A stretch of 46,949 nt of DNA from Deinococcales bacterium (GCA_013298595.1 JAAFIG010000039.1:1-46949); one strand, 5' to 3'; positions 17,642-25,863 are shown, counted from the stretch's first letter. Made by a program: numbers and translations. The notes: generated by a model from the letters alone, not told the origin.

Positions 17642-17681
17642 AAAAAACCCCAGCGCAACACCAAACGGTGTCATGCTGGGG
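17642..17681 (-). terminator. T-box terminator hairpin
   Basis: Minus strand CCCCAGC...GCTGGGG (7-bp outer stem, further imperfect pairing ACACC/GGTGT inside) followed by six T. The 5' CCCC arm is also needed for the antiterminator (GGG with CCC), so the two folds exclude each other. Confidence 0.85.
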
Positions 17682-17924
17682 CGCTAATTGCGCGTTACCA
17701 CCCAACTTCACTCGAGCCTTGCGGTTCTCGAGCCTTGATACCAACCAAAAGTTGGTTTGCGCTGTAACGGGCGCACCCGAACGGTTCTAATGGGTTGGGC
17801 AGTAATGCCCACTGTTCTTCCGTAATGCTCGGAGGTGATTTTCGCTCGAGTTCGTTTCCATCGGCGCTTTCACCGTCCGCCGTTCGCTACTGGTCGTTGC
17901 TCGAGGTACTGTCCTCGTCTTTGC
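17642..17924 (-). ncRNA. T-box riboswitch leader, isoleucine (AUC) specifier
   Basis: The T-box sequence AAGTTGGGTGGTAACGCG is on the minus strand at 17691-17708. Its UGGU pairs with an uncharged tRNA ending ACCA, as expected for tRNA-Ile with discriminator A. Antiterminator: GGG, bulge UGGUAAC, GCGC-AATTA-GCGC, CCC. Stem I: GAGG/CCTC at the base, an internal loop with AGTA opposite GAAAATCA, then a helix made by two CTCGAG copies. The specifier codon is ATC (17837-17839) followed by A-CCTCC. This predicts transcription read-through when tRNA-Ile is uncharged. Two hypothetical genes lie between it and ileS, which is unusual. Confidence 0.9.
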
Positions 17925-17930
17925 GCTTTT

Positions 17931-17959
17931 AGCATACGGACTCGAGGGTTGGCTGTCAA
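17931..17959 (-). promoter_or_regulatory. Promoter of the T-box transcript
   Basis: Minus strand TTGACA (17954-17959), 17-bp spacer, TATGCT (17931-17936). This is the best consensus promoter in the window. Expected start near 17924, about 280 nt before the terminator U-run. It is divergent from, and overlaps, the Uma2 promoter region. Confidence 0.8.
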
Positions 17960-17964
17960 TGCAG

Positions 17965-17970
17965 TATAAT
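17965..17970 (+). promoter_or_regulatory. -10 box (TATAAT) of the Uma2 operon
   Basis: A consensus TATAAT lies 5 nt before the ATG at 17976, so transcription should begin at or next to the start codon (leaderless). No matching -35 element is seen. Confidence 0.55.
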
Positions 17971-17975
17971 GGCGT

Positions 17976-18542
17976 ATGCGTTCCGCTCCGATTAGAACTG
18001 CGTTTTCATTTGATGAATTTCTCGAGTTTGAAATTGTGAGTCTCGAGCGTCATGAATTTGTGGATGGTAATCTGTTTGTCATGGCGGGCGGATCGGATAA
18101 GCAAAATCATGTGATTCTTGAGTTGTCGTTCGCTTTGAGGATGGCAGTTCGAGCGGTTGGTTTGCGAATATACGCCAGTGATGTGTTGATTCGTACTCCT
18201 GATGATGTTGGATATTATCCTGATGTGTATGTTGCCCGCGAAGAAGCTGGTGATTCTGCTCGAGTGAAACGTCATCCAATCATTATTTTTGAAGTGTTAT
18301 CGGCTTCAACTGAGATTTTTGATCGTGGTGAGAAATGGCAGAATTATCAAACTATTCCTAGTCTCGAGCAGTATGTCTTGCTTTCCCAGTCTGAACCTTT
18401 GGCAGAGGTGTACTCGAGGCAGTTGGATGGTTCGTGGCGGTATCAGTCTTTTTCGGGTTCGGCAGTTATTCGGTTCTCGAGTCTTGCTTTTGATTTGCAG
18501 TTATCAGATTTGTACGCGGATTTGCCAAATGCAATAGACTAG
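17976..18542 (+). CDS. Uma2 family (DUF820) endonuclease-like protein
   Basis: A 188-aa protein of the Uma2 family, a restriction-endonuclease-fold (PD-(D/E)xK) group expanded in cyanobacteria and Deinococci. Family hallmarks: SFDEFLEFE at the start, RHEFVDGNLFVMAGGS, YYPDVYV (the PD motif), IIIFEVLSASTEIFDRGEKWQNYQTIPSLEQYVL, where FEVLS supplies the acidic residue of the core. True substrate and role are unknown for the family. It is first in a three-gene set (TetR 4 bp downstream, then MBL-fold hydrolase). A -10 box 5 nt before the ATG supports the start. Confidence 0.88.
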   Translation: MRSAPIRTAFSFDEFLEFEIVSLERHEFVDGNLFVMAGGSDKQNHVILELSFALRMAVRAVGLRIYASDVLIRTPDDVGYYPDVYVAREEAGDSARVKRHPIIIFEVLSASTEIFDRGEKWQNYQTIPSLEQYVLLSQSEPLAEVYSRQLDGSWRYQSFSGSAVIRFSSLAFDLQLSDLYADLPNAID

Positions 18543-18546
18543 GTGC

Positions 18547-19131
18547 ATGGCTGACTCTTCTTCGCGTAAAGAACAAATCTATCGGGCTTCGGCGAAATTA
18601 TTTTCCGAACGTGGGTATCATGCGACCAGTATGCGTGATTTAGCGCAGGCTTTGGGTGTGCAGGGTGGCAGTTTGTACGCGCATATCTCGAGTAAAGAGG
18701 AATTGCTTTGGGAAATTGTTAATCGGGCAGCTGACGAGTTTGATGCGGCGCTCGAGCCGATTCGGGATAGTCGTTTGGCAGCTTCGGAGAAGTTGCGGGC
18801 GGCACTCGAAGCGCATTTTAATGTGATTTCGCAGAATCGTGAGATTGTAACGGTGTTTTTCCATGAGTGGAAGCATTTGCCGATTGTTAAGATGGAAGAG
18901 ATTACCGAGCGGCGTGCCAGTGTGGAAAGAATTTATCGGCAGATTCTCGAGGAGGGCGTGCGAAATGGGCAGTTTCGTAAGGATTTGGATTTTCGCTTGG
19001 CTAGTTTGTTATCACTTTCGAGTGCCAATTGGACGTATCACTGGTTGAATCCGCAGGGTCGTTTGACAGCTCGAGAAGTGGCAGATGCGTTTTGTGGCAT
19101 GTTGCTTGATGGTTTTAAGAAACCTGTATGA
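18547..19131 (+). CDS. TetR/AcrR family transcriptional regulator
   Basis: A 194-aa one-component regulator. N-terminal helix-turn-helix: RKEQIYRASAKLFSERGYHATSMRDLAQALGVQGGSLYAHISSKEELLW is a textbook TetR DNA-binding domain (split here: IYRASAKLFSERGYHATSM, then LAQALGVQGGSLYAHISS). The C-terminal part (about residues 75-190) is a helical ligand-binding domain like those of fatty-acid/steroid-type TetRs (EHFNVISQNREIVTVF-like, ending ADAFCGMLLDGFKK). It starts 4 bp after Uma2 and overlaps the downstream hydrolase by ATGA, so it probably controls the hydrolase gene or reports its substrate. Ligand unknown. Confidence 0.9.
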   Translation: MADSSSRKEQIYRASAKLFSERGYHATSMRDLAQALGVQGGSLYAHISSKEELLWEIVNRAADEFDAALEPIRDSRLAASEKLRAALEAHFNVISQNREIVTVFFHEWKHLPIVKMEEITERRASVERIYRQILEEGVRNGQFRKDLDFRLASLLSLSSANWTYHWLNPQGRLTAREVADAFCGMLLDGFKKPV

Positions 19132-19931
19132 AGATTCATGTTTTTTCGACGGGTTTGGTTTCGATTAAATCTCGAGCTGAAAAGGCTGTGCTAGGCTCGA
19201 GGAATAGAATGCTGGATGTGTTGTTGGATGCTACTTGGACGGATTGGTTGCCGATTCATGTGTGGTTAATTGAGCATGATGAGGGTTTGATTTTGGTGGA
19301 TTCTGGCGAAGTAGCGCATACACCAAGTACACCTGTGGCAAGATTTCGGGTATCTGCCAATGATGAAATTGCAGTGCAGTTGCAGCGACGCGGGTTTGAT
19401 CCTGCTGATGTGCGTTTGCTTGTGCAGACGCATTTGCATGGCGACCATATTGGTGGGTTGGGGGCTTTTCCAAATGCTAAGGTCGTTTGCTCGAGGGCTG
19501 AATGGCAGGGTTTGCAGGGTATTTCTGGTTGGATGATGCAGAAAATTGCGGGGATTCGTTTACCAGCAGGTTTTGTTCCTGAAATCTTGCAATTTACCAA
19601 TGTTCCGTATGCAGCTTTTCCGACTTCGGCGGTGTTAACCAAGGATGCTCAAGTGTTGGTGGTGCCGACTCCTGGGCATACGCTGGGGCATGTCAGTGTG
19701 GTGGTGCGTTTAGATAACAATGTGGATGTGTTGATTGCTGGTGATGCTGCGTATTCACAACGGGGCTTACTCGAGTCTGAAGTCAGTGGTTTTAGTGTGG
19801 ATGCTGCTTTAGAAGTTTCTACGTATCAACGGATTTTGCAATCTGCCAAGATACAGCCAATGATTTTCTTGCCTTCGCACGATCCAATGTCAGCGCAGCG
19901 TTTAGAGCAACGTAGTGTTATTCCTGTTTAA
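19128..19931 (+). CDS. Metallo-beta-lactamase-fold hydrolase (lactonase-like)
   Basis: A 267-aa MBL-fold enzyme. The zinc-binding motif is THLHGDHIGG (HxHxDH), with a third ligand His in PTPGHTLGHVSV, the Asp of LIAGDAAYS and a final His in PSHDP. The closest well-known relatives are N-acyl-homoserine lactonases and similar lactone or ester hydrolases; the exact substrate cannot be read from the sequence. Translationally coupled to the TetR gene by a 4-bp overlap, suggesting a regulator-enzyme pair handling a small acyl or lactone compound. No signal peptide, so cytoplasmic. The stop overlaps the convergent gene by 4 bp. Confidence 0.88.
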   Translation: MKIHVFSTGLVSIKSRAEKAVLGSRNRMLDVLLDATWTDWLPIHVWLIEHDEGLILVDSGEVAHTPSTPVARFRVSANDEIAVQLQRRGFDPADVRLLVQTHLHGDHIGGLGAFPNAKVVCSRAEWQGLQGISGWMMQKIAGIRLPAGFVPEILQFTNVPYAAFPTSAVLTKDAQVLVVPTPGHTLGHVSVVVRLDNNVDVLIAGDAAYSQRGLLESEVSGFSVDAALEVSTYQRILQSAKIQPMIFLPSHDPMSAQRLEQRSVIPV

Positions 19932-20677
19932 CGAATAATACCAATCATACCGCCAAATCTGCCATCTTCATTTTCTCGAGTTTTAGGGATTCGCATGGCG
20001 GATATACTGCCATCTAAGTACAAGGCATTGCTGCATTTGAGTGTGTCTCGCATAAAGGTTGCCATGTCATAAAAATTGACCCAGTCGGTGGCAATTACCA
20101 AATGCACGGTATGCGAATTTTCTACGCCAATGGCATTGCGTGGCAAACGGTTTAAGCTATTGGCTTGGAAAGCCGTATGTAACTTGCCATTTCGCACCAG
20201 CATCGGACCTGATTGGGTTGCTTCGAGTGCTTTTGGGTTTTGCTTTTGATACTCGAGGGTTTCGAGGATTCTGGCAGCGTTTTTCTCGAGGAAGAACACA
20301 CCGTTGGGTTGTAAGTAAAAATTGCCATAGCCTTTGCGCCGAGTTTTTAATGGGTGAAGCACTTTGCCTCGTTCAATATGTAAACCCAATGGTGCTTGAT
20401 TGGTGTCGTAAATACCAGCATTCATGGCTGCCAGTAATTGAATCTTATTATTGCTGAGGTACGTTGCCAGATTTTCTAAACTCGAGAATGGTTTGCCACT
20501 GGGTTGTTTCCAGAACATTTTGAGTTGTACAAAGCGTAAATCGGCGCTAACTACAGTAAATTGTGTGCCGCGAAGTTCGAGGGTGCGAATGGTGAAACCT
20601 GTATTTTGCGGAGCCGCAACAGTTGGAATCAGTAAGTATGAAATGGTGCAGATCAGAGTGAGCAAGATTTTTTGCAT
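19928..20677 (-). CDS. Exported phosphodiester glycosidase (NAGPA domain)
   Basis: A 249-aa exported protein with a Sec signal peptide (MQKILLTLICTISYLLIPTVAA). The body matches the NAGPA/YigE-like phosphodiester glycosidase family: LLAAMNAGIYDTNQAPLGLHIERG, QPNGVFFL, ATQSGPMLVRNGKLHTAF, RNAIGV, and NALYLDGSISAMRIP with the conserved LDG(G/S)xS stretch. The eukaryotic founder removes GlcNAc from phosphodiesters; bacterial relatives are thought to act on cell-wall or teichoic-type linkages, unproven here. It stands next to the AAA+ fusion gene on the same strand, 40 bp upstream being the AAA+ stop. No Shine-Dalgarno or close -10 box was found. Confidence 0.85.
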   Translation of the reverse strand: MQKILLTLICTISYLLIPTVAAPQNTGFTIRTLELRGTQFTVVSADLRFVQLKMFWKQPSGKPFSSLENLATYLSNNKIQLLAAMNAGIYDTNQAPLGLHIERGKVLHPLKTRRKGYGNFYLQPNGVFFLEKNAARILETLEYQKQNPKALEATQSGPMLVRNGKLHTAFQANSLNRLPRNAIGVENSHTVHLVIATDWVNFYDMATFMRDTLKCSNALYLDGSISAMRIPKTRENEDGRFGGMIGIIR

Positions 20678-20718
20678 AAAGGCTTTCTGGAGGGAAGGAA
20701 GGATGAAAGGCTAGAAGC

Positions 20719-22197
20719 TTAGTTTAGTATAGCTTTGGGCAATCGTGGCACGCCTTCTTCATCGGGAATATCCTCTGGTAAAATTGTGGATAGGGCTTCG
20801 TCGGAAAGACCATCGGCGTTTTCGGCAACTCGGTTGGCTTGTTGCTCGAGAATTTTTTCAAATAAGTTACGTACAAATCGGGCATTACCAAAGTTTCGAG
20901 CAGGTAACTCGAGCGCACCTTCAAAAATATAACCACAGAGTTCCTTGGCTCTGGGGTCGAGGATGTACCCGTCGTCTGTCACAAATTTCTCGAGAATAAT
21001 GACGAGGTCTTTGGCTTGAAAGTGCTTAAATTCAAAGAAACGATTGAACCTCGAGCGTACACCTGGGTTGGAATCAATAAATTGCTGCATTTCATCGTGA
21101 TACCCAGCGATCACCACAGCTAACCGTGCGCGTTTATCCTCCATGCGTTTGAGTAAAACTTCGATGGCTTCGTAACCAAAGTCGCGGTGCCCTTCGCCGT
21201 CTCGAGGGGCTAGGGCGTAGGCTTCGTCTATGAATAGCACGCCATCCATCGCTTTATTCAGCACTTCTTCGGTTTTTAAGGCAGTTTGTCCGATGTAACC
21301 TGCCACTAAGCCAGCGCGGTCAGTTTCGATTAAATGCCCACGTTTAAGGAAACCCAATTGCTTGTATAATCGACCCACTAGCCTAGCCACAGTGGTTTTG
21401 CCAGTACCGGGTGGTCCAGTTAACACCAGATGTAAACTCATATCAGCGGTTTTTAAGCCGCGCTCTTGGCGCTCGAGTTGAACTCGTAAAAAATTGCGTA
21501 GTTGCTTAAAACTCTGTTTGATTTCTTCTAAACCAATTAAGCTCTCGAGTTCGGCGGTGACAGCTTCGAGTGAATCATTTTCGATTGCGTCAGCGTACCC
21601 TTCGAGTTTGACACCTTCGGGTAGAGGCGGTGGTACATCGGTTTTTTCGTTGGTGCTGATTGATAAACTATGAAAAGCCACTTTGTTGGCGTTATAAATA
21701 ACAAAACCAGTTTTGCGCCCAGGAATGGTTAACAGTGGTTTAGCCTCGAGCCGATGGACTTCAGTACCATTGATCAAAAAAAACAATTCGTTTTCTTCGC
21801 GGATAATCTCGAGGACATTGACAGTATTCCATTGTTGAATCGTTTGGCTACGAGTCCAGGGCACAATAGCGGTATGGTTGCCTTTTTCGTATTTTCCAAT
21901 GCGGTAATGCCCATCACCTGAGATGACAAATTCAAAGCAGTTGTCGGCGTTTTCCAATCCCCACACTAAGCCGTAACCGTTGTCATCTACGCCTTCGATT
22001 TTTTGGGTAATGACGTGAATCCGAAAACTTGGTTTGTCGTAGTAAAAACCACAATCTTTCCAAACCATCCAGCAACCAGTGTCACGATGATGTTGAAACA
22101 CGTAGCGTTCAGGCTCGAGTAGCAAGGTGTAATCAGCCGTCTGATTCACCAGCCATTCGTTGTGGTTATCTGCAAAGGTTTCCTCGAATATCACCAT
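20719..22197 (-). CDS. Jelly-roll domain fused to CbxX/CfxQ-type AAA+ ATPase
   Basis: A 492-aa two-part protein. Residues about 1-180 look like a concanavalin-type beta-jelly-roll (FEETFADNHNEW, YGLVWGLENADNCFEFVISGDGHYRIGKYEKG, GRKTGFVIYNANKVAFHSL), as in LamG/DUF1080-type domains. A linker (PPPLPEGVKLEGY) leads to a CbxX-family AAA+ module: LIGLEEIK, Walker A GPPGTGKTTVAR, pore-type segment VAGYIGQTALKTEE, Walker B GVLFIDEAYAL, and the sensor/Arg-finger region PGVRSRFNRFFEF. No signal peptide is present, so the jelly-roll is cytosolic. CbxX relatives remodel Rubisco; most bacterial homologs have unknown clients, and here the jelly-roll may select one. TAAACT lies 7 nt before the ATG. Confidence 0.85.
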   Translation of the reverse strand: MVIFEETFADNHNEWLVNQTADYTLLLEPERYVFQHHRDTGCWMVWKDCGFYYDKPSFRIHVITQKIEGVDDNGYGLVWGLENADNCFEFVISGDGHYRIGKYEKGNHTAIVPWTRSQTIQQWNTVNVLEIIREENELFFLINGTEVHRLEAKPLLTIPGRKTGFVIYNANKVAFHSLSISTNEKTDVPPPLPEGVKLEGYADAIENDSLEAVTAELESLIGLEEIKQSFKQLRNFLRVQLERQERGLKTADMSLHLVLTGPPGTGKTTVARLVGRLYKQLGFLKRGHLIETDRAGLVAGYIGQTALKTEEVLNKAMDGVLFIDEAYALAPRDGEGHRDFGYEAIEVLLKRMEDKRARLAVVIAGYHDEMQQFIDSNPGVRSRFNRFFEFKHFQAKDLVIILEKFVTDDGYILDPRAKELCGYIFEGALELPARNFGNARFVRNLFEKILEQQANRVAENADGLSDEALSTILPEDIPDEEGVPRLPKAILN

Positions 22198-22204
22198 GAA
22201 CTAT

Positions 22205-22210
22205 AGTTTA
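22205..22210 (-). promoter_or_regulatory. -10 box (TAAACT) of the AAA+ fusion gene
   Basis: Minus-strand TAAACT with a 7-nt gap to ATG 22197. The overlapping TATAGT is another -10 candidate, but would sit only 2 nt from the start codon. Confidence 0.45.
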
Positions 22211-22292
22211 CGTTGCTTTGCTATTTTTGTGAGGTTGTTTTTCTCATCTGATTCCGAAAGTTGAGCTGGTAAATTTCGGTAAGCTCGAGTTC

Positions 22293-22742
22293 ATGAAATT
22301 CCTTTCTCTTTTTTTGTTGCTGTTTGTCTTTGTGGCATGTGCACCCGAACAACGCCGAACCAATGAAATTCCTAGTTTTGCTGGTGTGTACGGCAAAATC
22401 ACGATTGAAGGTGTGGATTCGCTAGATTTTTTAACCCAAACCACTATTTCGATGCGAGAAAGGGCTGCCGCACATGGATTTATCTTTCGGGCTTTTAATG
22501 ACAGTAGCACTGCCATCAACGCATTGTGGTTAAAAATCGCTGGACAATCTGCCGAAACATATTTTCGGGCTGATGAAATTCGAGAAAACGATAAGATCAA
22601 TCGTGTGGTCGTCACTGTGTTGACTGATCCAAGCCCGCCACCGTTGCGCGATAATTTTAATAACAGCCTAAGAGATTTACTGATTGATGTCGCTGATAGA
22701 TTAAAATTACCTCTAAATAACATCAAAGTAGAATTGAAGTGA
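22293..22742 (+). CDS. Hypothetical lipoprotein
   Basis: A 149-aa protein with a lipoprotein signal (MKFLSLFLLLFVFVAC, Cys16). The mature part has no recognised family; SFAGVYGKITIEGVDSLDFL, TISMRERAAAHGFIFRAFN and VVVTVLTDPSPPPLRDN suggest a compact alpha/beta fold. It overlaps tsaB by 4 bp (GTGA), so the two are translated together, although a lipoprotein has no known link to tRNA modification. The ATG is the only good start upstream of the lipobox. Confidence 0.75.
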   Translation: MKFLSLFLLLFVFVACAPEQRRTNEIPSFAGVYGKITIEGVDSLDFLTQTTISMRERAAAHGFIFRAFNDSSTAINALWLKIAGQSAETYFRADEIRENDKINRVVVTVLTDPSPPPLRDNFNNSLRDLLIDVADRLKLPLNNIKVELK

Positions 22743-23272
22743 GTATTCTTGCTCTCGAGACCAGCACACCATTTTTAACCCTTGGTTGGTTTGACGCAAC
22801 GCAACAACTCGAGCAATCCATTCGCGTAGACCGAGGTCATGCCGAAGAACTGAGTAAGTGCCTGGCTGCATTTTTACCGCAACCTCAAGCTGATATTATT
22901 GCAGTTGGCGCAGGACCGGGTTCATACACAGGTGTTCGAGTGGCTGCGAGTTACGCGCTAGGTTTAGCCAAAGCATGGCATGCCAAAGTGATTCGAGTGC
23001 CAACCCTTGAAGCCATTGCGGCTCGAGAAACAGGTGTGGTGGCGGTGAGTCTGGATGCTCATCGAGGACAGGTTTATAGTGCAGTTTACGATGTTGGTAC
23101 AGAAATCAAAACACTGGTACCACTCGAGAAACGTCCAAAAGAAGTGTTTGCAGCGCTTATACCAGTTGGGGCAGTGCATCTCGAGGATGTTGCCCCATCA
23201 GGTATTGCTTTAGCCAAATTGGCTTTACAAAGACTCGAGCAACACGCAGACCTCGAGTTATTGTATTTATAA
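22739..23272 (+). CDS. tsaB: tRNA threonylcarbamoyladenosine biosynthesis protein TsaB
   Basis: ASKHA-fold partner of TsaD in making the t6A37 modification of ANN-reading tRNAs. The family pattern is clear: ILALETSTPFLTLGWFD at the N-terminus, DRGHAEEL, then IIAVGAGPGSYTGVRVAASYALGLAKAW with the hallmark GPGS(Y/F)TG(V/L)R, and TLEAIAAR. It is short at 177 aa (E. coli about 230), lacking much of the C-terminal region, as in several short bacterial TsaB forms. The GTG start overlaps the lipoprotein stop. It ends 3 bp before the convergent HzsA-like gene. Confidence 0.93.
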   Translation: MSILALETSTPFLTLGWFDATQQLEQSIRVDRGHAEELSKCLAAFLPQPQADIIAVGAGPGSYTGVRVAASYALGLAKAWHAKVIRVPTLEAIAARETGVVAVSLDAHRGQVYSAVYDVGTEIKTLVPLEKRPKEVFAALIPVGAVHLEDVAPSGIALAKLALQRLEQHADLELLYL

Positions 23273-23275
23273 TTT

Positions 23276-25492
23276 CTATGGGTTAGCAGCTTTCCAGCGT
23301 TGCAGTAACGTAAGTAACGCTTTTGGCAAGTTGCTCGGTTCGGCTTTGCCTGCTTGATCGCGTTCGTTTAAGCCATGACAAGATGTACAGACACGGATTT
23401 CACCTGGTTGAAAACTGACCCAGTAGCGTTCACGGACAACAGCTGTGTTATTTGGGCTGGTTAATTGCCAAGATAAGGCGCGTCTAGCAGGCACAAAAGC
23501 AGCCACTGAGCCATCGCTGGCAACAGCAAAACTACTATTGCTAGGGGTGAAATCAGCATAGCTCGAGTTGCTGCTCAGGGCTTTAGTGTCATGGAGTGGT
23601 TGGGCAAGAACGCGTCTGCCAGCTCGAGGTTGGGTTGTGCCGCCCATGCCGCGAATCAGGTCAGCTTGAAAGATTTGTAATTGTGAAACATCATAAATTT
23701 TCTGACCAGCCGCGTAGTTTTTGCTTAAACTTTGTACACCATTGGGGACTCTGAGGTTAAATGGTTGTTGCAGATCGGCTTCGTCTCGAGTGGTGACATT
23801 GCGAACAATTGCCAGTGCAAGGTTATTGCTGGTTAAGTATTGTTTTAAAGCAGTTTCATTAACCCCTGTTTGGTTAAAAACTTGTTGCTCGAGTGTAGGG
23901 GTTGGCATGGTGCGTTTTGTTGGTCTGGTTCGAGCCACCACTTCAACAGGATTTAATTCCCATAAATTGCCGCTATAAGTAATTTTATTATCTGGACTCC
24001 AAAACTCGAGGTTTTTGCTGATGCCATTGGTCAGGGGTTGATCGGCTACCCAAACACCATTGCTATTTTGTTTTAGGGTTTTTAAGCGGTAGGCGTAACG
24101 TGAACTGGTGAGGCTACCTGCTTGTTTATCAGCTCGAGTTTCTGGGCTATGGGCAACAATCAGTTCGCCATTGGCAAGTGGTAATGGGTTGCGGTACATA
24201 CCAGAGTGGTTTGGATTGGCTGTTGCACCATCTGGGGTTGCGCCAGCGGTGGCATCAGCTGTGATATCCGTAATTTGCATCTGATTAACAGTTACAGTTG
24301 GCGCAGCGTTGAGTTGCACAATTTGACCACTACCATGTGTACCAAACTCAGGCGCATTGACCCCAAAATACAGACCAGGACGGCTAGGGTCTTCTTTTAT
24401 TTGGAACATGTTCTCAATATAATTTTGGTTCTGACTTAGATTAGGTGGCGAAAATGTTTGTAAAACCGCATCATCAGTTAAACTCGGTTCGATATAACCT
24501 CGAGCATCGCCGCTCATCAGCTCGTGCCGACCTGCATGGTTCAGTGTTTCGCTTTCAGTACCATCCTCAAAGATCATCCAAGGAAAAAACTGATTAAAAT
24601 CATGTTTGTTTAAATTAGTACCCGCAATCTCTTGATCCACTCGAGGTTCTGGAAAAACTTCGCTACGGTTATTTAAGCGGTTGGCATTGGCGGCTTCGCT
24701 GGCATAATTAAATGTTTTGTAGTCAGCGCCAGCGTATTTGTCGGCATCGGCTTGTTGATCGCGTTTTAAGTGATCCCATTGGGTAAAAATAATTCTGCCA
24801 AAACTATCGAGTATCGGTGTGAAATTACCACTGGGTGCATGGTTGAGTAAACGTAAATCGGCAGTGCTTGGATTTAAACTCCATAAACCCGTATTGGTGG
24901 CAGTGGATTCGTACTCATCGAGTTGAGGATATAAATGACTCGAGTTATCTCGAGGGCGGTCTGATGTAAAAATAATACGATCATCGCTGCCATAAATAGG
25001 TGAAACATTATTGTACGGTGGTTGCCCAGCAATTTTGGTAATCACGGGGGTATCTGTTTCGCCTAAGCCCGTAATTTCGTAGAGTTGCCAAAAGTAATCT
25101 TGGTATTCGTATTGTTTACTAGGTGCGCCTACCACCATGCTAAAAACAGCTTTTTTGCCATCCCAATAGACACTTGGGTCGCGCACTGCAATGGCTTTTG
25201 CACCTTGGAAACCACTGGCAACACCAAAACCAGCACTGGCTGTTAAGTTTTTGAGTTTATCATTGGCATAGCGAATCCATAAATCACCACCTCGAGCCAC
25301 GGATTCCATGCTGGCTAAATGATTACCAAAAGTTGAGCCAATGGTGGCGAAATCGGCTGCTATTGGTACTTGTGTGACAAATAAAATTGGGTTTTTGCCA
25401 TTGATAACAAGGGGTATTTCAGTGGATTTTGAAACACCTGTACAAGCCACTGCCAAAATGGTTGCAAGCAATAACGAATAATGTCTTTTCAC
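23276..25492 (-). CDS. HzsA-like lipoprotein with C-terminal c-type haem motif
   Basis: A 738-aa exported protein. N-terminus MKRHYSLLLATILAVACTG has a lipobox (Cys17). The middle contains propeller-like segments such as VSPIYGSDDRIIFTSDRPR and FTPILDSFGRIIFTQWDH, typical of proteins related to the alpha subunit of hydrazine synthase (HzsA family). Near the C-terminus is one CxxCH (VCTSCHGLNERDQ), so one haem c should be attached. No anammox genes are nearby, so hydrazine synthesis is not implied; HzsA-related proteins of unknown role are widespread. The GTG start is supported by TAAGAT 6 nt upstream. Confidence 0.8.
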   Translation of the reverse strand: MKRHYSLLLATILAVACTGVSKSTEIPLVINGKNPILFVTQVPIAADFATIGSTFGNHLASMESVARGGDLWIRYANDKLKNLTASAGFGVASGFQGAKAIAVRDPSVYWDGKKAVFSMVVGAPSKQYEYQDYFWQLYEITGLGETDTPVITKIAGQPPYNNVSPIYGSDDRIIFTSDRPRDNSSHLYPQLDEYESTATNTGLWSLNPSTADLRLLNHAPSGNFTPILDSFGRIIFTQWDHLKRDQQADADKYAGADYKTFNYASEAANANRLNNRSEVFPEPRVDQEIAGTNLNKHDFNQFFPWMIFEDGTESETLNHAGRHELMSGDARGYIEPSLTDDAVLQTFSPPNLSQNQNYIENMFQIKEDPSRPGLYFGVNAPEFGTHGSGQIVQLNAAPTVTVNQMQITDITADATAGATPDGATANPNHSGMYRNPLPLANGELIVAHSPETRADKQAGSLTSSRYAYRLKTLKQNSNGVWVADQPLTNGISKNLEFWSPDNKITYSGNLWELNPVEVVARTRPTKRTMPTPTLEQQVFNQTGVNETALKQYLTSNNLALAIVRNVTTRDEADLQQPFNLRVPNGVQSLSKNYAAGQKIYDVSQLQIFQADLIRGMGGTTQPRAGRRVLAQPLHDTKALSSNSSYADFTPSNSSFAVASDGSVAAFVPARRALSWQLTSPNNTAVVRERYWVSFQPGEIRVCTSCHGLNERDQAGKAEPSNLPKALLTLLQRWKAANP

Positions 25493-25498
25493 ATAGCC

Positions 25499-25504
25499 AT
25501 CTTA
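25499..25504 (-). promoter_or_regulatory. -10 box (TAAGAT) of the HzsA-like gene
   Basis: Minus-strand TAAGAT with a 6-nt gap to the GTG at 25492; consistent with a leaderless transcript. Confidence 0.45.
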
Positions 25505-25569
25505 CTGCAAAATTATCAAAAACCAGCTCGAGCAAGGAAAAACCATCTACAGCACGAGTGCTATAAAAA

Positions 25570-25863
25570 TTAAAAAAGTTCTCTGAGCAACCAAAACCCA
25601 AGCATTCCTACAAATAAACCAATCCAGAGTTGTTTAGTACGCCATGCCAGAAAACCGCAGAATATGGCTGCTAAAAGCCGTGGTAAGCCCTCGCCACGCG
25701 TTCCCTCGAGACTGGGTGTAATCAGGGCAGTAAAAACAGCGATGGGCACAAAACGCACAAAACGATTCCAAAAAGCAGGTAATGGCTTGGTTAGGAACAT
25801 GCCAGCTAACCTCGAGCCAAACGTAACAACAAGCATTCCCAGAACAGTCAACCAGAAATTCAT
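25570..25863 (-). CDS. azlD: AzlD-type branched-chain amino acid exporter subunit
   Basis: Small (97 aa) membrane protein with about four hydrophobic segments and the AzlD family look: LGMLVVTFGSRLAGMFL near the start, then FVRFVPIAVFTALITPSL, and a terminal LWIGLFVGMLGFWLLR. Works with AzlC as the branched-chain amino acid (and analogue) efflux pair AzlCD/BrnFE. The start codon overlaps the azlC stop by 4 bp, the normal coupling for this pair. Confidence 0.9.
   Translation of the reverse strand: MNFWLTVLGMLVVTFGSRLAGMFLTKPLPAFWNRFVRFVPIAVFTALITPSLEGTRGEGLPRLLAAIFCGFLAWRTKQLWIGLFVGMLGFWLLRELF

Noticed and set aside
23276-25492. Hydrazine metabolism (anammox) from the HzsA-like protein
   Set aside because: Only one haem motif, no HzsB/C or hydrazine dehydrogenase nearby; HzsA-related proteins are widespread outside anammox bacteria.
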